A stretch of 64,000 nt of DNA from JACCWP01 sp963801045 (GCA_963801045.1 CAWDDC010000001.1:62001-126000), one strand, 5' to 3'; counted from the first letter of the stretch, positions 48,760-58,935 are shown. The notes: a model not told the origin generated them from the letters alone. Made by a program: numbers and translations.

Positions 48760-51240
48760 TTATTGGGTGACGCGGTAGACGTCGAAGACGCCGGCGACGG
48801 CGCGGACGGCGGAGAGCACGTGGCCGAGGTGGGTGGGGTCGCCCATCTCGAAGGTGAAGCGGCTCTTGGCGATCCGGTCCCGCGAGGTCTGCAGGTTGGC
48901 GGACAGGATGTTGACGTGCTGGTCGGACAGCACCCGGGTGACGTCGGACAGCAGCCGGGCCCGGTCGAGCGCCTCGACCTGGATCGCCACCAGGAACAGG
49001 CTCTGCGCCGACGGCGCCCACTCCACCGCCACGATCCGCTCGGGCTGCGCGGTGAGGCTCGCGACGTTGGGGCAGTCGCCGCGGTGCACCGAGACGCCCG
49101 CGCCGCGGGTGACGAAGCCGACGATCGCGTCGCCGGGCACCGGCGTGCAGCAGCGGGCCAGCTTGACCAGCACGTCGCTCATGCCGTGCACCACGACGCC
49201 GGCGTCGCCACGCGGCGCACGCCGACGACGATCGGACTCGCTCGGCACGACCAGCGCCTCGGCCTGGTCCTCGGCCGAACCCTCCTCGCCGCCGTGCAGG
49301 TCGATGACCCGCCGGACCACGTTCTGCGCGCCGACGTTGCCCTCGCCCACCGCTGCGTAGAGCGCGGACACGTCGGTCAGGTGCAGGTCCTTGGCGACCG
49401 TCTGCAGCACCTCGGCGGTCAGCAGCCGCTGCAGCGGCATGCCCTCCTTGCGCAGCAGCCGGGCGATGGAGTCCTTGCCGCGCTCGATCGCCTCCTCGCG
49501 CCGCTCCTTGGTGAACCACTGCCGGATCTTGCTGCGCGCCCGCTGGCTCTTGACGAAGCCGAGCCAGTCCCGGCTGGGACCGGCTCCCGGCGCCTTCGAC
49601 GTGAAGACCTCGACGACGTCGCCGTTGTCCAGGGTGCTCTCCAGCGGTACCAGCCGGCCGTTGACGCGCGCGCCGATGCAGCGGTGGCCCACCTCGGTGT
49701 GCACCGCGTACGCGAAGTCGACCGGTGTCGAGCCCGCCGGCAGCGCCTGTACGTCGCCGAGCGGCGTGAACACGTAGACCTCGGTGGCGTTGATCTCGAA
49801 GCGCAGCGAGTCGAGGAAGTCGTCCGGGTCGGCGGTCTCCTGCTGCCAGTCGACCACCTGCTTGAGCCAGGCCATGTCGCCCGAGCTGGCGTCCTTGCCC
49901 GCCCCGTTGGCCCCGCGCAGCAGCGGCAGGTCGGTGTCGGCGCCACCGCTGGCGGCCTCCTTGTACTTCCAGTGCGCGGCGACGCCGTACTCGGCCCGGC
50001 GGTGCATCGAGAAGGTACGGATCTGCAGCTCGACCGGCTTGCCCTCGGGGCCGACCACCGTCGTGTGCAACGACTGGTACATGTTGAACTTCGGCATCGC
50101 GACGTAGTCCTTGAACCGCCCGGGCAGCGGGTTCCACCGCGCGTGCAGCACGCCGAGCGCGGCATAGCAGTCGCGGGTCGACTCGACCAGGATGCGGATG
50201 CCCACCAGGTCGTAGATGTCGGCGAAGTCGCGGCCACGCACGATCATCTTCTGGTAGATCGAGTAGTAGTGCTTGGGTCGGCCGGTGACCGTGCACTTGA
50301 TCTTGGAGCCCTTGAGATCGTCCTTGACCCGGCCGACGACCCCGTCCAGGAAGTCGTCGCGCGCCGGCGCCCGGTCGGCGACCAGCCGGACGATCTCGTC
50401 GTAGACCTTGGGGTGCAGGGTGGAGAACGCGAGGTCCTCCAGCTCCCACTTGATGGTGTTCATGCCCAGCCGGTGCGCCAGCGGGGCGTAGATCTCCAGC
50501 GTCTCCTGCGCCACCCGCTCCTGCTTCTCGGCCTTCAGGTGCCGCAGCGTGCGCATGTTGTGCAACCGGTCGGCGAGCTTGATCACCAGCACCCGGATGT
50601 CGCGGCTCATCGCCACGACCATCTTGCGGATCGTCTCGGCCTGCGCCGAGTCGCCGTACTTGACCTTGTCCAGCTTGGTCACGCCGTCGACCAGCAGCGC
50701 CACCTCGTCGCCGAAGTCCTTGCGCAGCTGGTCGAGCGTGTACTGGGTGTCCTCGACCGTGTCGTGCAGCAGCGCGGCACACAGCGTGGGCGGTGTCATG
50801 CCCAGCTCGGCGAGGATCGTGGTCACGGCCAGCGGATGGGTGATGTACGGGTCACCGCTGCGCCGCATCTGCCCGGTGTGCAGCCGCTCCGCCAGCCGGA
50901 ACGCCCGCTCGATCGGCGCGACGTCGGCCTTGGGGTGGGTGGCTCGCACGACCGCGAACAGCGGTTCGAGAGACGGGTGTGACCCGGGGCTGCGGCTGCC
51001 CAGGCGGGCGAGCCGGGTGCGCATCCGGCTCGGCACCGACGGCGCCCAGACCGGCGCGGGAGTGTCCTCGTCGGCAGCTGCGTCGGCAGGTGCGTCGGCA
51101 GTCGCTCCGTCGGCGCTCACGCCGTCGCGGGCGGCAGGCTCGAGGGTGTCTTCGTCGGGGGCTGCGTCGGGATCGCGGGCAGGCGTCGTCGCCGAGGCCG
51201 TACCGACCCCGGCTCCGTCGACTCCTGCGTCGTCAGCCAC
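48760..51240 (-). CDS. relA: Bifunctional (p)ppGpp synthetase/hydrolase (Rel/Spo)
   Basis: 826 aa from GTG 51238-51240, chosen because GGGAGGAG sits six bases upstream; another GTG lies 24 bp further up. A low-complexity acidic N-terminus precedes the HD hydrolase domain with an intact ALLHDTVEDT motif, then the synthetase domain (GRDFADIYDLVGIRILV, KFNMYQSLHTTVVGPEGKPV), TGS (VFTPLGDVQALPAGSTPVDF), a zinc-finger-like KLARCCTPVPGDAIVGF and a C-terminal ACT domain. Both activities should be present. The gene is intact. It follows apt, as in mycobacteria. Confidence 0.96.
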   Translation of the reverse strand: MADDAGVDGAGVGTASATTPARDPDAAPDEDTLEPAARDGVSADGATADAPADAAADEDTPAPVWAPSVPSRMRTRLARLGSRSPGSHPSLEPLFAVVRATHPKADVAPIERAFRLAERLHTGQMRRSGDPYITHPLAVTTILAELGMTPPTLCAALLHDTVEDTQYTLDQLRKDFGDEVALLVDGVTKLDKVKYGDSAQAETIRKMVVAMSRDIRVLVIKLADRLHNMRTLRHLKAEKQERVAQETLEIYAPLAHRLGMNTIKWELEDLAFSTLHPKVYDEIVRLVADRAPARDDFLDGVVGRVKDDLKGSKIKCTVTGRPKHYYSIYQKMIVRGRDFADIYDLVGIRILVESTRDCYAALGVLHARWNPLPGRFKDYVAMPKFNMYQSLHTTVVGPEGKPVELQIRTFSMHRRAEYGVAAHWKYKEAASGGADTDLPLLRGANGAGKDASSGDMAWLKQVVDWQQETADPDDFLDSLRFEINATEVYVFTPLGDVQALPAGSTPVDFAYAVHTEVGHRCIGARVNGRLVPLESTLDNGDVVEVFTSKAPGAGPSRDWLGFVKSQRARSKIRQWFTKERREEAIERGKDSIARLLRKEGMPLQRLLTAEVLQTVAKDLHLTDVSALYAAVGEGNVGAQNVVRRVIDLHGGEEGSAEDQAEALVVPSESDRRRRAPRGDAGVVVHGMSDVLVKLARCCTPVPGDAIVGFVTRGAGVSVHRGDCPNVASLTAQPERIVAVEWAPSAQSLFLVAIQVEALDRARLLSDVTRVLSDQHVNILSANLQTSRDRIAKSRFTFEMGDPTHLGHVLSAVRAVAGVFDVYRVTQ

Positions 51241-51305
51241 GCACCACTCCTCCCGAGACCACACTCCAGTGTAGGCGCGGGATGCAGCCCAAGCGGCGGG
51301 CAGCG

Positions 51306-51857
51306 TCAGTCGACGACGCGCAACGCTCCGAGCTCGAGGTCGGTGTCGGCCAGCGCCGTCCGGGCGTCCAGGAAGCCCAGCTCCAGCAGCACCGCCACCC
51401 CCAGGACCTCCGCGCCGCAGCGCTCCAGCAGCTCATTGGTGGCGCGCACGGTGCCACCGGTGGCGAGCACGTCGTCGACGATGAGCGTCCGCACGCCCGG
51501 CCGCACCGCGTCCTGGTGCACGGCCAGCGTGTTCTCGCCGTACTCCAGCGCGTACGACACCTCGTGGATCGGGCCCGGCAGCTTGCCGGGCTTGCGCACC
51601 GGGACGAAGCCGGCCCCCAGCGCCAGCGCCACCGGCGCGGCGAGGATGAACCCGCGCGCCTCGATGCCGACCACCATGTCCACGCCGCCCGGCGCCAGCC
51701 GTCGACCCAGGTCCGCCAGCGCGGTCACCACGGTGGAGAAGCCCTCGGGGTCGGCCAGCAGCGGGGTGATGTCCTTGAACATCACGCCCGCCTTGGGGAA
51801 GTCGGGGACGTCGCGCACCAACCGGTCGAGCGCGGCATCCACAGGCGTCGTCGTCAT
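51306..51857 (-). CDS. apt: Adenine phosphoribosyltransferase
   Basis: 183 aa and intact. Salvages adenine to AMP. DVPDFPKAGVMFKDITPLLA is the family N-terminus, GIEARGFILAAPVALALGAG and the PRPP motif TLIVDDVLATGGTVRATNEL follow. The ATG overlaps the secF stop. The secD-secF-apt-relA order is conserved in actinobacteria. Confidence 0.97.
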   Translation of the reverse strand: MTTTPVDAALDRLVRDVPDFPKAGVMFKDITPLLADPEGFSTVVTALADLGRRLAPGGVDMVVGIEARGFILAAPVALALGAGFVPVRKPGKLPGPIHEVSYALEYGENTLAVHQDAVRPGVRTLIVDDVLATGGTVRATNELLERCGAEVLGVAVLLELGFLDARTALADTDLELGALRVVD

Positions 51858-53069
51858 CGGTTTCCCTTCCCGCGCTGTGAGCGCGGCTTGCGTTGCGGCT
51901 GGGCGCGTCCGGTGGTGCCGGACGGCGGCCCGGTGGGTCGTGGCGTGGTCCGCGGCTTGGTGCGTGGCGTGCTTCCCGGTGCCCCGGTGCCCACCGGCTG
52001 AGCAGGCGGATCGCCTGAAGGTGGTTCGGAGTCGGTGCCACGGGTGGGCTCATCGCCCGCGTCCGTGTCGGGGTGGGCGGTCCCGCCGGTTGCGGCCTGG
52101 CGCTGGCGGCGGGCCATGACCCGCTTGGTGTGCGAGCTGCACGTCCGGCTCGCGCTCCTTCAGCTGCGAGGCCAGCGGCGTGGCGATGAAGATCGACGAG
52201 TACGTACCGGCCGCCATGCCGACGAACAGCGCCAGCGCCAGGTCCTTCAGCGGTCCGGTGCCCACGACGGAGACACCGACGATCAGCAGCGCGACCACCG
52301 GCAGCAGTGCCGTGATCGACGTGTTGATCGACCGGACCAGCGTCTGGTTGATCGCGAGGTTGGCCAGCTCGGGGTACGTACGCGACGTCTGGGTCTTGAA
52401 CGCACGGGTGTTCTCGCGCACCTTGTCGAACACCACGACGGTGTCGTACAGCGAGTAGCCCAGGATCGTGAGCAGACCGGTGACGGTGGCGGGGCTGACC
52501 TCGAAGCCGGCCAGCGAGTAGACACCCACGGTGATGATCACGTCGTGGGCCAGCGCCACGAGCGCTGCCACCGACATCCGCCACTCACGGAAGTACGCCC
52601 AGATGAACAGCACGACCAGGACGAGGAAGACGCTGAGCCCGATGATGGCCCGGTCGAGGATCTGCTGGCCCCAGGTCGGTCCGATCCGCTCCTGGCTGAC
52701 CTCGTCGGCCCCGGCGTCGGTCATCGCCTGCTCGACCTGGTCGGCCTCGTCCTGGTCGAGCGGCTCGGTCTGCACGATGACGGAGTCGTCGCCGGCCGTG
52801 CTCGCGATCGGGTTGCCGACCTCGACGCCGGACCCCTCGACCGCCTCCAGCATGGCGTCGACCTGTGTCTGCGTGCCTGCGGTGGCGACGGTGAACTCGA
52901 CACCGCCCTTGAACTCGATGCCGAGGTTGAGCGGCCGGAAGATCAGGCCACCGATGGCCACCACCAGGATGAGCACCGAGATGGCGTACCAGAGCTTGCG
53001 CCTGCCGACGAAGTCGTAGGAGACCTTGCCCTCATAGAGGTGCTGGCCGAGCTGGCCGAGGCGGCTCAT
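51854..53069 (-). CDS. secF: Protein translocase subunit SecF
   Basis: Six membrane segments with one large periplasmic loop; with SecD it uses the proton-motive force to pull exported proteins across. GIEFKGGVEFTVAT, LTILGYSLYDTVVVFDKVRE and NTSITALLPVVALLIVG are diagnostic. One extra base near 52133 precedes the C-terminal cytoplasmic tail (MARRQRQAATGG, ending SQRGKGNR), which is Pro/Thr/Arg-rich. Repaired length is 404 aa. The ATG overlaps the secD stop. Confidence 0.95.
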
Positions 53070-54968
53070 CGGGTCGCCCCCTTGGGCGTGCTCCGGGCCA
53101 CCTGCGTGACCTCACGTCCGCTGATGCCGAGGTGGCTGGTGTCGAGACCGGAGAGCTTGTGCCCGCGGCCGAAGAACTTCGTGCGCACCAGGAACGTCAT
53201 CAGCGGCTTGCTGAAGAAGAAGACCACGATGATGTCGACGATCGTGCTCATCAGCAGACCGAACGCGAAGCCGCGGACCTCGTCGATCGCGAACGTGTAC
53301 AGGACGATCGCCGCGAGGAACTGCACGGCGTCGGCCGCCAGGATGGTCGCCCGCGCGCGCTTCCACCCGGACTCGACCGCCAGCCGCAGCGACTTGCCGT
53401 CGCGCACCTCGTCCCGGATGCGTTCGAAGAAGATGATGAACGAGTCGGCCGTGACACCGATACCGACGATGAGGCCGGCGATGCCGGGCAACGTCAGCGT
53501 GAAGCCGACACTGGCGCCCAGCAGGATCACCAGCTCGTACGTGATCAACGCGGCCAGGGCCAGCGACGCGACCACCACCAGTCCGAGGGCGCGGTAGTAC
53601 AGGCAGCAGTAGACGACCACCAGCGTGAGTCCGATGATGCCGGCGAGGACGCCGGCCGCGAGCGACGAGCCGGCCAGCGTCGGCCCGGCGAGGGTGACGC
53701 TGTCGACGCTGAAGCTCAGCGGCAGTGCGCCGTAGCGCAGGGAGTTCGCGAGGTCGAGCGCGCTGTCCTGGGTGAAGCTGCCCGGAGATCTGCGCCTGCC
53801 CGTTGGTGATCGGGTTCTCCACCGTGGGCGCCGACAGCACCTGCCCGTCGAGCACGATCGCGAACAGCTTGCCGGTGTTGGCCAGCTCCTGGGTGACGTC
53901 GGAGAAGGCGTCGCTGCCCTCGTCGTCCAGGTCGAGGCTGACCACCCACTCGACCGACTGCTGGCCCGGCGGGACTGCGTCAGCGTCGGTCAGGCTGGTG
54001 CCCTCGATGACTGCGGGACTGAGCAGGTACTTGGTCCCGCTGTCGTCACAGGTGATGAGCGGCTCGTCGGCGTTGTCGTCGACCTCGGCGGCCGCATCGG
54101 GGTCGGTGGGGCAGGTGAACGCGGCGAAGTCCTTGGTCGCCGCGGCGAACGCCTGGGTGTACTCCGGCGGCGGGGTGCCGGTGACCGTGGTCTGGATCGA
54201 CTCGTCCAGCGACATCTCGCTGAGCGCCTTCTGGTCGCCGGTGGGCTCGGCGCCGGAACCGCTCGCCCTCCGTCGGCTGGACCGTGGGTGGCTCGGTGGG
54301 CTCGGTCTGCTGGCCGCCGCCACCCTGCCCGCCACCCTGGCCGCCGTCGGCACGCAGCATCCAGCCCGCGACCGCGCGGTTGTTCTGGCCGCCGCCATTG
54401 CCCGTTGCCGCCGCCACCGTTGCCGCCGGCGCCGTTGCCGCCGCCCGCGTCTCCGCCACCACCGTTGCCGCCACCGCCGGTGTCACCGCCGCCGTTGCCG
54501 CCGCCGTTGCCACCGTTGCCACCGTTACCGCCACCGTTGCCCACGCCGGGCGGCTGCGGCTGCTGTGGTTGCTGCGGCTGCGCCGTGCCAGGGGCGGGCT
54601 GCGCCCACACCAGCCGGAACCTCAGCTGGGCGGTGCGCCCGACCTCGTCGACGATGTCGCTGCGCTCCTCGCCGGGGATCTCGACCAGGATCTGGCTGTC
54701 CCCGCGGGTGCTGACCTCGGCCGCCGAGACGCCCTGGCCGTTGACCCGCTGCGAGATGATCGACTGCGCCTCGGTCCAGCTGTTCGGGCGTGGGGTCCTC
54801 GTCGTCCTCGGTGGACGCCTGCAGCGCGATCCGGGTGCCGCCCTGGAGGTCGAGGCCGAGCTTGGGCGACCACTCGCCGCCGAGCGCCACCAGCCCCAGC
54901 AGGATGAGGACGACCGCGCCCAGGATCGCGAGCGTGCGTCCCGGCCGCTGCTTGTTGGTGCTGGCCAC
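53066..54968 (-). CDS. secD: Protein translocase subunit SecD with Gly/Asn-rich insertion
   Basis: The first membrane helix (TLAILGAVVLILLGLVAL) is followed by GLDLQGGTRIALQA and the P1 domain (SWTEAQSIISQRVNGQGVSA, GDSQILVEIPGE). The C-terminal membrane domain includes GIGVTADSFIIFFERIRDEV. Four single-base excesses, near 54787, 54402, 54266 and 53782, are removed to give 632 aa. Between about residues 136 and 240 lies an unusual Gly/Asn-rich then Gln/Thr/Pro-rich insertion (for example GNGGGNGGNGGNGGGNGGGD). Other actinobacterial SecD proteins have variable linkers here, but not usually so glycine-rich. Confidence 0.94.
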
Positions 54969-54995
54969 GTGCGCGTCAGTCCCTCGTGTGCCGCG

Positions 54996-55474
54996 TCAGC
55001 GGCGGTCGTCGTCGGTACGGCCCTCGGCGGTCTGGGGCCGTTCCTCCTCCGGGGCTGCGTCCAGCGCCGGTCGCGCGCCGTCGTGCTCGTCCCCGTCGGT
55101 GCTACGTCGGTGTCCCCGTCAGTGTCCCCGTCAGTGTCGCCGTGCTCGGTGCCCTCGTCGTCGGCGTCCTCGTCGGCGTCGTCGTACTCGTACTCTTCCA
55201 CCGGCTCGTCGGGCGACACGACCCGGGCGACCGCCTGGCGGAGCGCCGTGATCTCCACGCCGTCGGCGAGCTCGAGCTGCAGGGTCTGCTCACCGAGGCC
55301 GGTGATGTAGCCGAAGATCCCGCTGGTCAGCATCACCCGGTCGCCGAGCTCGATGCTGCGCTGCAGCTGCGTGGCCTGGGCGTTGCGCTTGCGGGCCGGG
55401 CGGAGCACCAGGAACCAGAACGCCGCCACGATGACGACCAGGAAGATGAGCGAGCTCGACTGGTCGGACGACAC
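54996..55474 (-). CDS. yajC: Preprotein translocase accessory subunit YajC
   Basis: SecDF partner with one N-terminal membrane helix (LIFLVVIVAAFWFLVLRPAR) and a small cytoplasmic domain (LGDRVMLTSGIFGYITGLGE). GTG at about 55472-55474 is preferred because GGAG precedes it by six bases; an in-frame TTG at 55507 is the alternative. The C-terminal tail is very acidic, with a GDTD repeat from 12-bp DNA repeats. One missing base near 55104 is needed to reach the stop at 54996-54998. About 159 aa. Confidence 0.92.
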
Positions 55475-55583
55475 GGTGAACTCCAGGGACGGGACGGAAA
55501 GGGACAAGGGGCCTGGACCACCGGCCCACGACCAGGGACGGAGTGTAACCGGACGGCTCCGGCCAGCCGGACGTGCGGCCGGT

Positions 55584-56669
55584 TCAGCCGCCGTCGGGCA
55601 GCTCGTCGGGCGGCTCGTCCAGAAGCTGTCCCTGCAACGGCTGCTGGCGCGGCGGCGTCAGGCCGATGTGTCGCCAGGCGCCCGGCGTGGCGACCCTGCC
55701 GCGGGGCGTGCGGGCCAGCAGGCCCTCCCGGACCAGGAACGGCTCGGCGACCTCTTCGACGGTCTCGCGCTCCTCGCCGACAGCGACGGCGAGCGTGCCG
55801 AGGCCGACCGGTCCCCCGCCGAACCGGCGGCACAGCGCGTCCAGCACCGACCGGTCGAGCCGGTCGAGACCGCGCTCGTCGACCTCGTACATCTCCAGCG
55901 CCTGCCGCGCGACGACGGCGTCGACCACGCCGCCGGCGCGTACCTCGGCGAAGTCACGCACCCGGCGCAGCAGCCGGTTGGCGATCCGCGGGGTGCCGCG
56001 CGAGCGGCCCGCGATCTCGGCGGCGCCGTCGTCGCGCAGGTCGACGCCGAGCAGCCCCGCCGAGCGGTGCACGATCTCGCCCAGCTCACTCGTCTCGTAG
56101 AAGTCCAGCTGGGCGGTGAAGCCGAACCGGTCCCGCAACGGCCCCGGCAGCAGCCCGGCCCGGGTGGTGGCGCCGACCATGGTGAAGTGCGGGATCTCCA
56201 GCGGGATCGCGGTGGCGCCCGGTCCCTTGCCGACGACGACGTCGACCCGGAAGTCCTCCATCGCGAGGTAGAGCATCTCCTCGGCCGCGCGGGCCATCCG
56301 GTGCAGCTCGTCGACGAACAGCACCTCGCCCTCGCCGATGCCGGACAGGATCGCCGCGAGGTCGCCGGCGTGCTGCAGCGCGGGCCCGCTGGTGAGCCGC
56401 AGCGGCATGCCCATCTCGGTGGCCACGATCATGGCCAGCGTGGTCTTGCCGAGCCCCGGCGGTCCGGACAGCAGCACGTGGTCGGCGCTGCGGCCGCGCG
56501 CGCGGGCGGCCTCCAGCACCAGGGACAGCTGCTCGCGTACGCGGGCCTGGCCGATCAGGGCGTCCAGCGTGCGCGGGCGCAGCGCGGTCTCGTCGATGCG
56601 CTCGTCGACGGTGGCCAGTGGCGTCACGGCCTCCCGTCCGGGTGGCAGGTCGGGCGCGGTGTCGTCCAT
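55584..56669 (-). CDS. ruvB: Holliday junction branch migration ATPase RuvB
   Basis: 361 aa and intact from ATG 56667-56669. Walker A SGPPGLGKTTLAMIVATEMG, Walker B VLFVDELHRMARAAEEML, sensor 1 TMVGATTRAGLLPGPLRDRF and the C-terminal winged helix GLLARTPRGRVATPGAWRHI are all present. The motor of RuvAB. It lies 11 bp after ruvA, and its stop is 77 bp upstream of the yajC start. Confidence 0.97.
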   Translation of the reverse strand: MDDTAPDLPPGREAVTPLATVDERIDETALRPRTLDALIGQARVREQLSLVLEAARARGRSADHVLLSGPPGLGKTTLAMIVATEMGMPLRLTSGPALQHAGDLAAILSGIGEGEVLFVDELHRMARAAEEMLYLAMEDFRVDVVVGKGPGATAIPLEIPHFTMVGATTRAGLLPGPLRDRFGFTAQLDFYETSELGEIVHRSAGLLGVDLRDDGAAEIAGRSRGTPRIANRLLRRVRDFAEVRAGGVVDAVVARQALEMYEVDERGLDRLDRSVLDALCRRFGGGPVGLGTLAVAVGEERETVEEVAEPFLVREGLLARTPRGRVATPGAWRHIGLTPPRQQPLQGQLLDEPPDELPDGG

Positions 56670-56680
56670 CTCGCTGCCTC

Positions 56681-57311
56681 TCACGCCCGCGACAGCGTGC
56701 GCAGGGCGGCACGCAGCAGCTCGGGCACGTCCGGGCCGGCGGCCGGGTCGGACGCCTGCTGCTCCTCGGCGAGCGGTGCGACGGCGTCGAGCGCGAGGTC
56801 GGCCTCGCGGCCGGACCATCCCAGCCCGACCAGCCCGGTGTGGACCTGGTCGCGCCACGAGCCCGCGGGCCCCGCCGGCTGCTCCACCGCGGGCGGTGAC
56901 GAGCCCTTGCGGCGCCCCGAGCCGGTCGCGCAGCTCGAGGACGATGCGCTGGGCGCCCTTGCGCCCGATCCCCGGCACCTGGGTGAGCGCCGTCAGGTCG
57001 TCGGAGGCCACGGCGCGGCGCAGCTCGTCGGGTGAGTGCACGGCGAGCATCGCCTGCGCCAGCTTGGGGCCGACCCCGCTCGCGGTCTGCACCAGCTCGA
57101 AGACCTGGCGCTCGTCGTCGTCGGCGAAGCCGAACAGCGTGAGCGAGTCCTCGCGGACGACCAGCGACGTGGCCAGCGTGGCCTCGGCGCCGAGCCGCAG
57201 GCCGGCCAGCGTGCCGGGGGCGCACTGCACCTCGAGGCCGACGCCGCCGACCTCCACCACCGCCCCGCTGGGGCTGAGCGCGGCGACCCGGCCGCGCACG
57301 GATGCGATCAC
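56681..57311 (-). CDS. ruvA: Holliday junction DNA-binding protein RuvA
   Basis: The start is GTG 57309-57311, overlapping the ruvC stop as GTGA. The N-terminal OB fold starts VIASVRGRVAALSPSGAVVE. The two helix-hairpin-helix motifs (ASGVGPKLAQAML and LTQVPGIGRKGAQRIVLELR) bind DNA, and the C-terminal RuvB-contact domain holds WRDQVHTGLVGLGWSGREAD. One extra base between about 56890 and 56920 changes frame in the flexible linker; repaired length is 209 aa. Confidence 0.95.
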
Positions 57312-57836
57312 GGATTCCTCCTGGAGTCGGCGGCCGCGACGGCCGCGGCCAGCCGGTTGCGGGCGCCACCCCGCCAGACGTGGCAGACGCCGAGCGCGAG
57401 CGCGTCGGCGGCGTCGGCGGGCCTCGGGCTGGTGTCCAGCCGCAGCAGCCGGGTGACCATCGCCGTCACCTGCTGCTTGTCCGCGCGGCCGTGGCCGGTG
57501 ACGGCGGCCTTGACCTCGCTGGGCGTGTAGAGCGACACCGGCACCCCGTGCCGGGCCGCGGCGAGCAGGGCCACGCCGCTCGCCTGGGCGGTGCCCATCA
57601 CGGTGCGTCACGTTGGCCTGGGTGAAGACTCGCTCGACCGCGACCGCGTCGGGCTCGTAGGCCTCCAGCCAGGCGCAGATGGCCTCGTGCACGGCCAGCA
57701 GGCGCTCGGCGAGGTCGGTGCCGGACGCGGTGCGTACGACGTCGACGGCGACCGCCGACAGCGGCCTGCCCGGCTCTCCCTCGACCACGCCGAGGCCGCA
57801 GCGGGTCAGGCCGGGGTCGATGCCCAGGACGCGCAC
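57308..57836 (-). CDS. ruvC: Crossover junction endodeoxyribonuclease RuvC
   Basis: Resolves Holliday junctions. MRVLGIDPGLTRCGLGVVEG has the first catalytic Asp (residue 7), VAVERVFTQANV the Glu, and RPADAADALALGVCH the C-terminal acidic pair. One extra base near 57608 must be removed (NV then RTVMGTAQASG); repaired length is 175 aa. It is first of ruvCAB, which follows yebC after a 307-bp gap. Confidence 0.95.
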
Positions 57837-58143
57837 GCCACCACCGTCCCGCCGTCGCTAGAACACCTGTTCGGACGACGAAACAGTACGGCGGCCGACC
57901 CCTGGCCGGCGGGGAGGCGCGCCGAGGCCGCCCGGGTTCACGTCGAGTGGCGCGAGGCCGGGCCGGACCCGGCCGCGCGACCCCGATCTCGCGCCACTAG
58001 TCGGCTCCGTTCCCCAATGCATGCGTCGCGCCCCGGGCGGCCGGCCCCCGTGGGCCCCCCGACCCTCGGCCGCCCGGTGGCACGACATGCGCAGGAGCGT
58101 CGCCGGGGGCCGCTGATACGGACCAATCGGAGAAAAGTGCGGA
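57837..58143. other. 307-bp gene-free gap between yebC and ruvC with two inverted repeats
   Basis: No credible gene is seen. AGTGGCGCGAG (57946-57956) and CTCGCGCCACT (57988-57998) are perfect 11-bp inverted arms with a GC-rich loop that is itself partly palindromic. CGGGCGGCCG (58034-58043) and CGGCCGCCCG (58067-58076) are 10-bp arms about 70 nt after the yebC stop, suiting a yebC terminator. The left part must contain the ruvC promoter, though no clear -10/-35 pair was found. Confidence 0.6.
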
Positions 58144-58905
58144 TCAGCCCAACTGGGCCATGACCTCGTCGCTCGCCTCGAAGTTGGCGAAGACGTTCTG
58201 GACGTCGTCGGAGTCCTCGAGCGCCTCGATCAGCCGGACCACCTTGCCCGCCGCGTCGGCGTCGACGGGCACGGTCATCGACGGCACGAACGACGCCTCG
58301 GCCGACTCGTAGTCCAGGCCGGCGTCCTGCAGCGCGGTGCGCACCGCGACCAGGTCGGTCGGCTCGCTGACGACCTCGAAGGCCTCGCCGAGGTCGTTGA
58401 CCTCCTCGGCGCCGGCCTCGAGCACGGCGAGCAGCACGTCGTCCTCGCCCAGCGGGCCGTTCTCCTGGTCCCGCGGCACGATCACCACGCCCTTGCGGGT
58501 GAACATGTACGCGACCGAGCCGGCGTCGGCCATCGACCCACCGCCGCGGGTCATCGCGGTGCGCACCTCACCGGCGGCGCGGTTGCGGTTGTCGGTCAGG
58601 CACTCGACCAGCAGCGCGACGCCGCCGGCGGCGTAGCCCTCGTACATGATCGTCTGGTACTCGGCGCCCCCGGCCTCGAGGCCGGACCCGCGCTTGACCG
58701 CCCGGTCGATGTTGTCGTTGGGCACCGACGACTTCTTGGCCTTCTGGATGGCGTCGTAGAGCGTGGGGTTGCCCGCAGGGTCACCGCCGCCGGTGCGGGC
58801 CGCGACCTCGACGTTCTTGGTGAGCTTGGCGAACAGCTTGCCGCGCCGGGCGTCGACCACGGCCTTCTTGTGCTTGGTGGTGGCCCACTTGGAGTGGCCG
58901 GACAT
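58144..58905 (-). CDS. yebC: YebC/PmpR-family protein (TACO1-like)
   Basis: 253 aa and intact. MSGHSKWATTKHKKAVVDAR is the family N-terminus, and YEGYAAGGVALLVECLTDNR with GEVRTAMTRGGGSMADAGSV follows. The family has been linked to transcriptional control and, more recently, to relief of ribosome stalling at proline tracts. It lies 30 bp after pdxT and is conserved upstream of ruvC in actinobacteria. Confidence 0.96.
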   Translation of the reverse strand: MSGHSKWATTKHKKAVVDARRGKLFAKLTKNVEVAARTGGGDPAGNPTLYDAIQKAKKSSVPNDNIDRAVKRGSGLEAGGAEYQTIMYEGYAAGGVALLVECLTDNRNRAAGEVRTAMTRGGGSMADAGSVAYMFTRKGVVIVPRDQENGPLGEDDVLLAVLEAGAEEVNDLGEAFEVVSEPTDLVAVRTALQDAGLDYESAEASFVPSMTVPVDADAAGKVVRLIEALEDSDDVQNVFANFEASDEVMAQLG

Positions 58906-58935
58906 CGAGTGCCTCCTGCGTCGTCGGCCGCGGTG

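Noticed and set aside
48418..50982. Long plus-strand frame continuing from the DUF559 part across the right array and opposite relA
   Set aside because: The part opposite relA is antisense-type composition. It stays open only because no stop occurs; relA is intact on the other strand.
53066..54968. Programmed +1 frameshifting as the explanation for the many breaks
   Set aside because: No common slippery codon, stop codon or downstream structure recurs at the break sites, both +1 and -1 changes occur, and affected families have no known recoding. It is kept only as an alternative to test with reads.
57837..58143. A tRNA or other structured RNA gene in the yebC-ruvC gap
   Set aside because: No cloverleaf, TPsiC-like GGTTCGAATCC or CCA end could be found; only simple inverted repeats are present.
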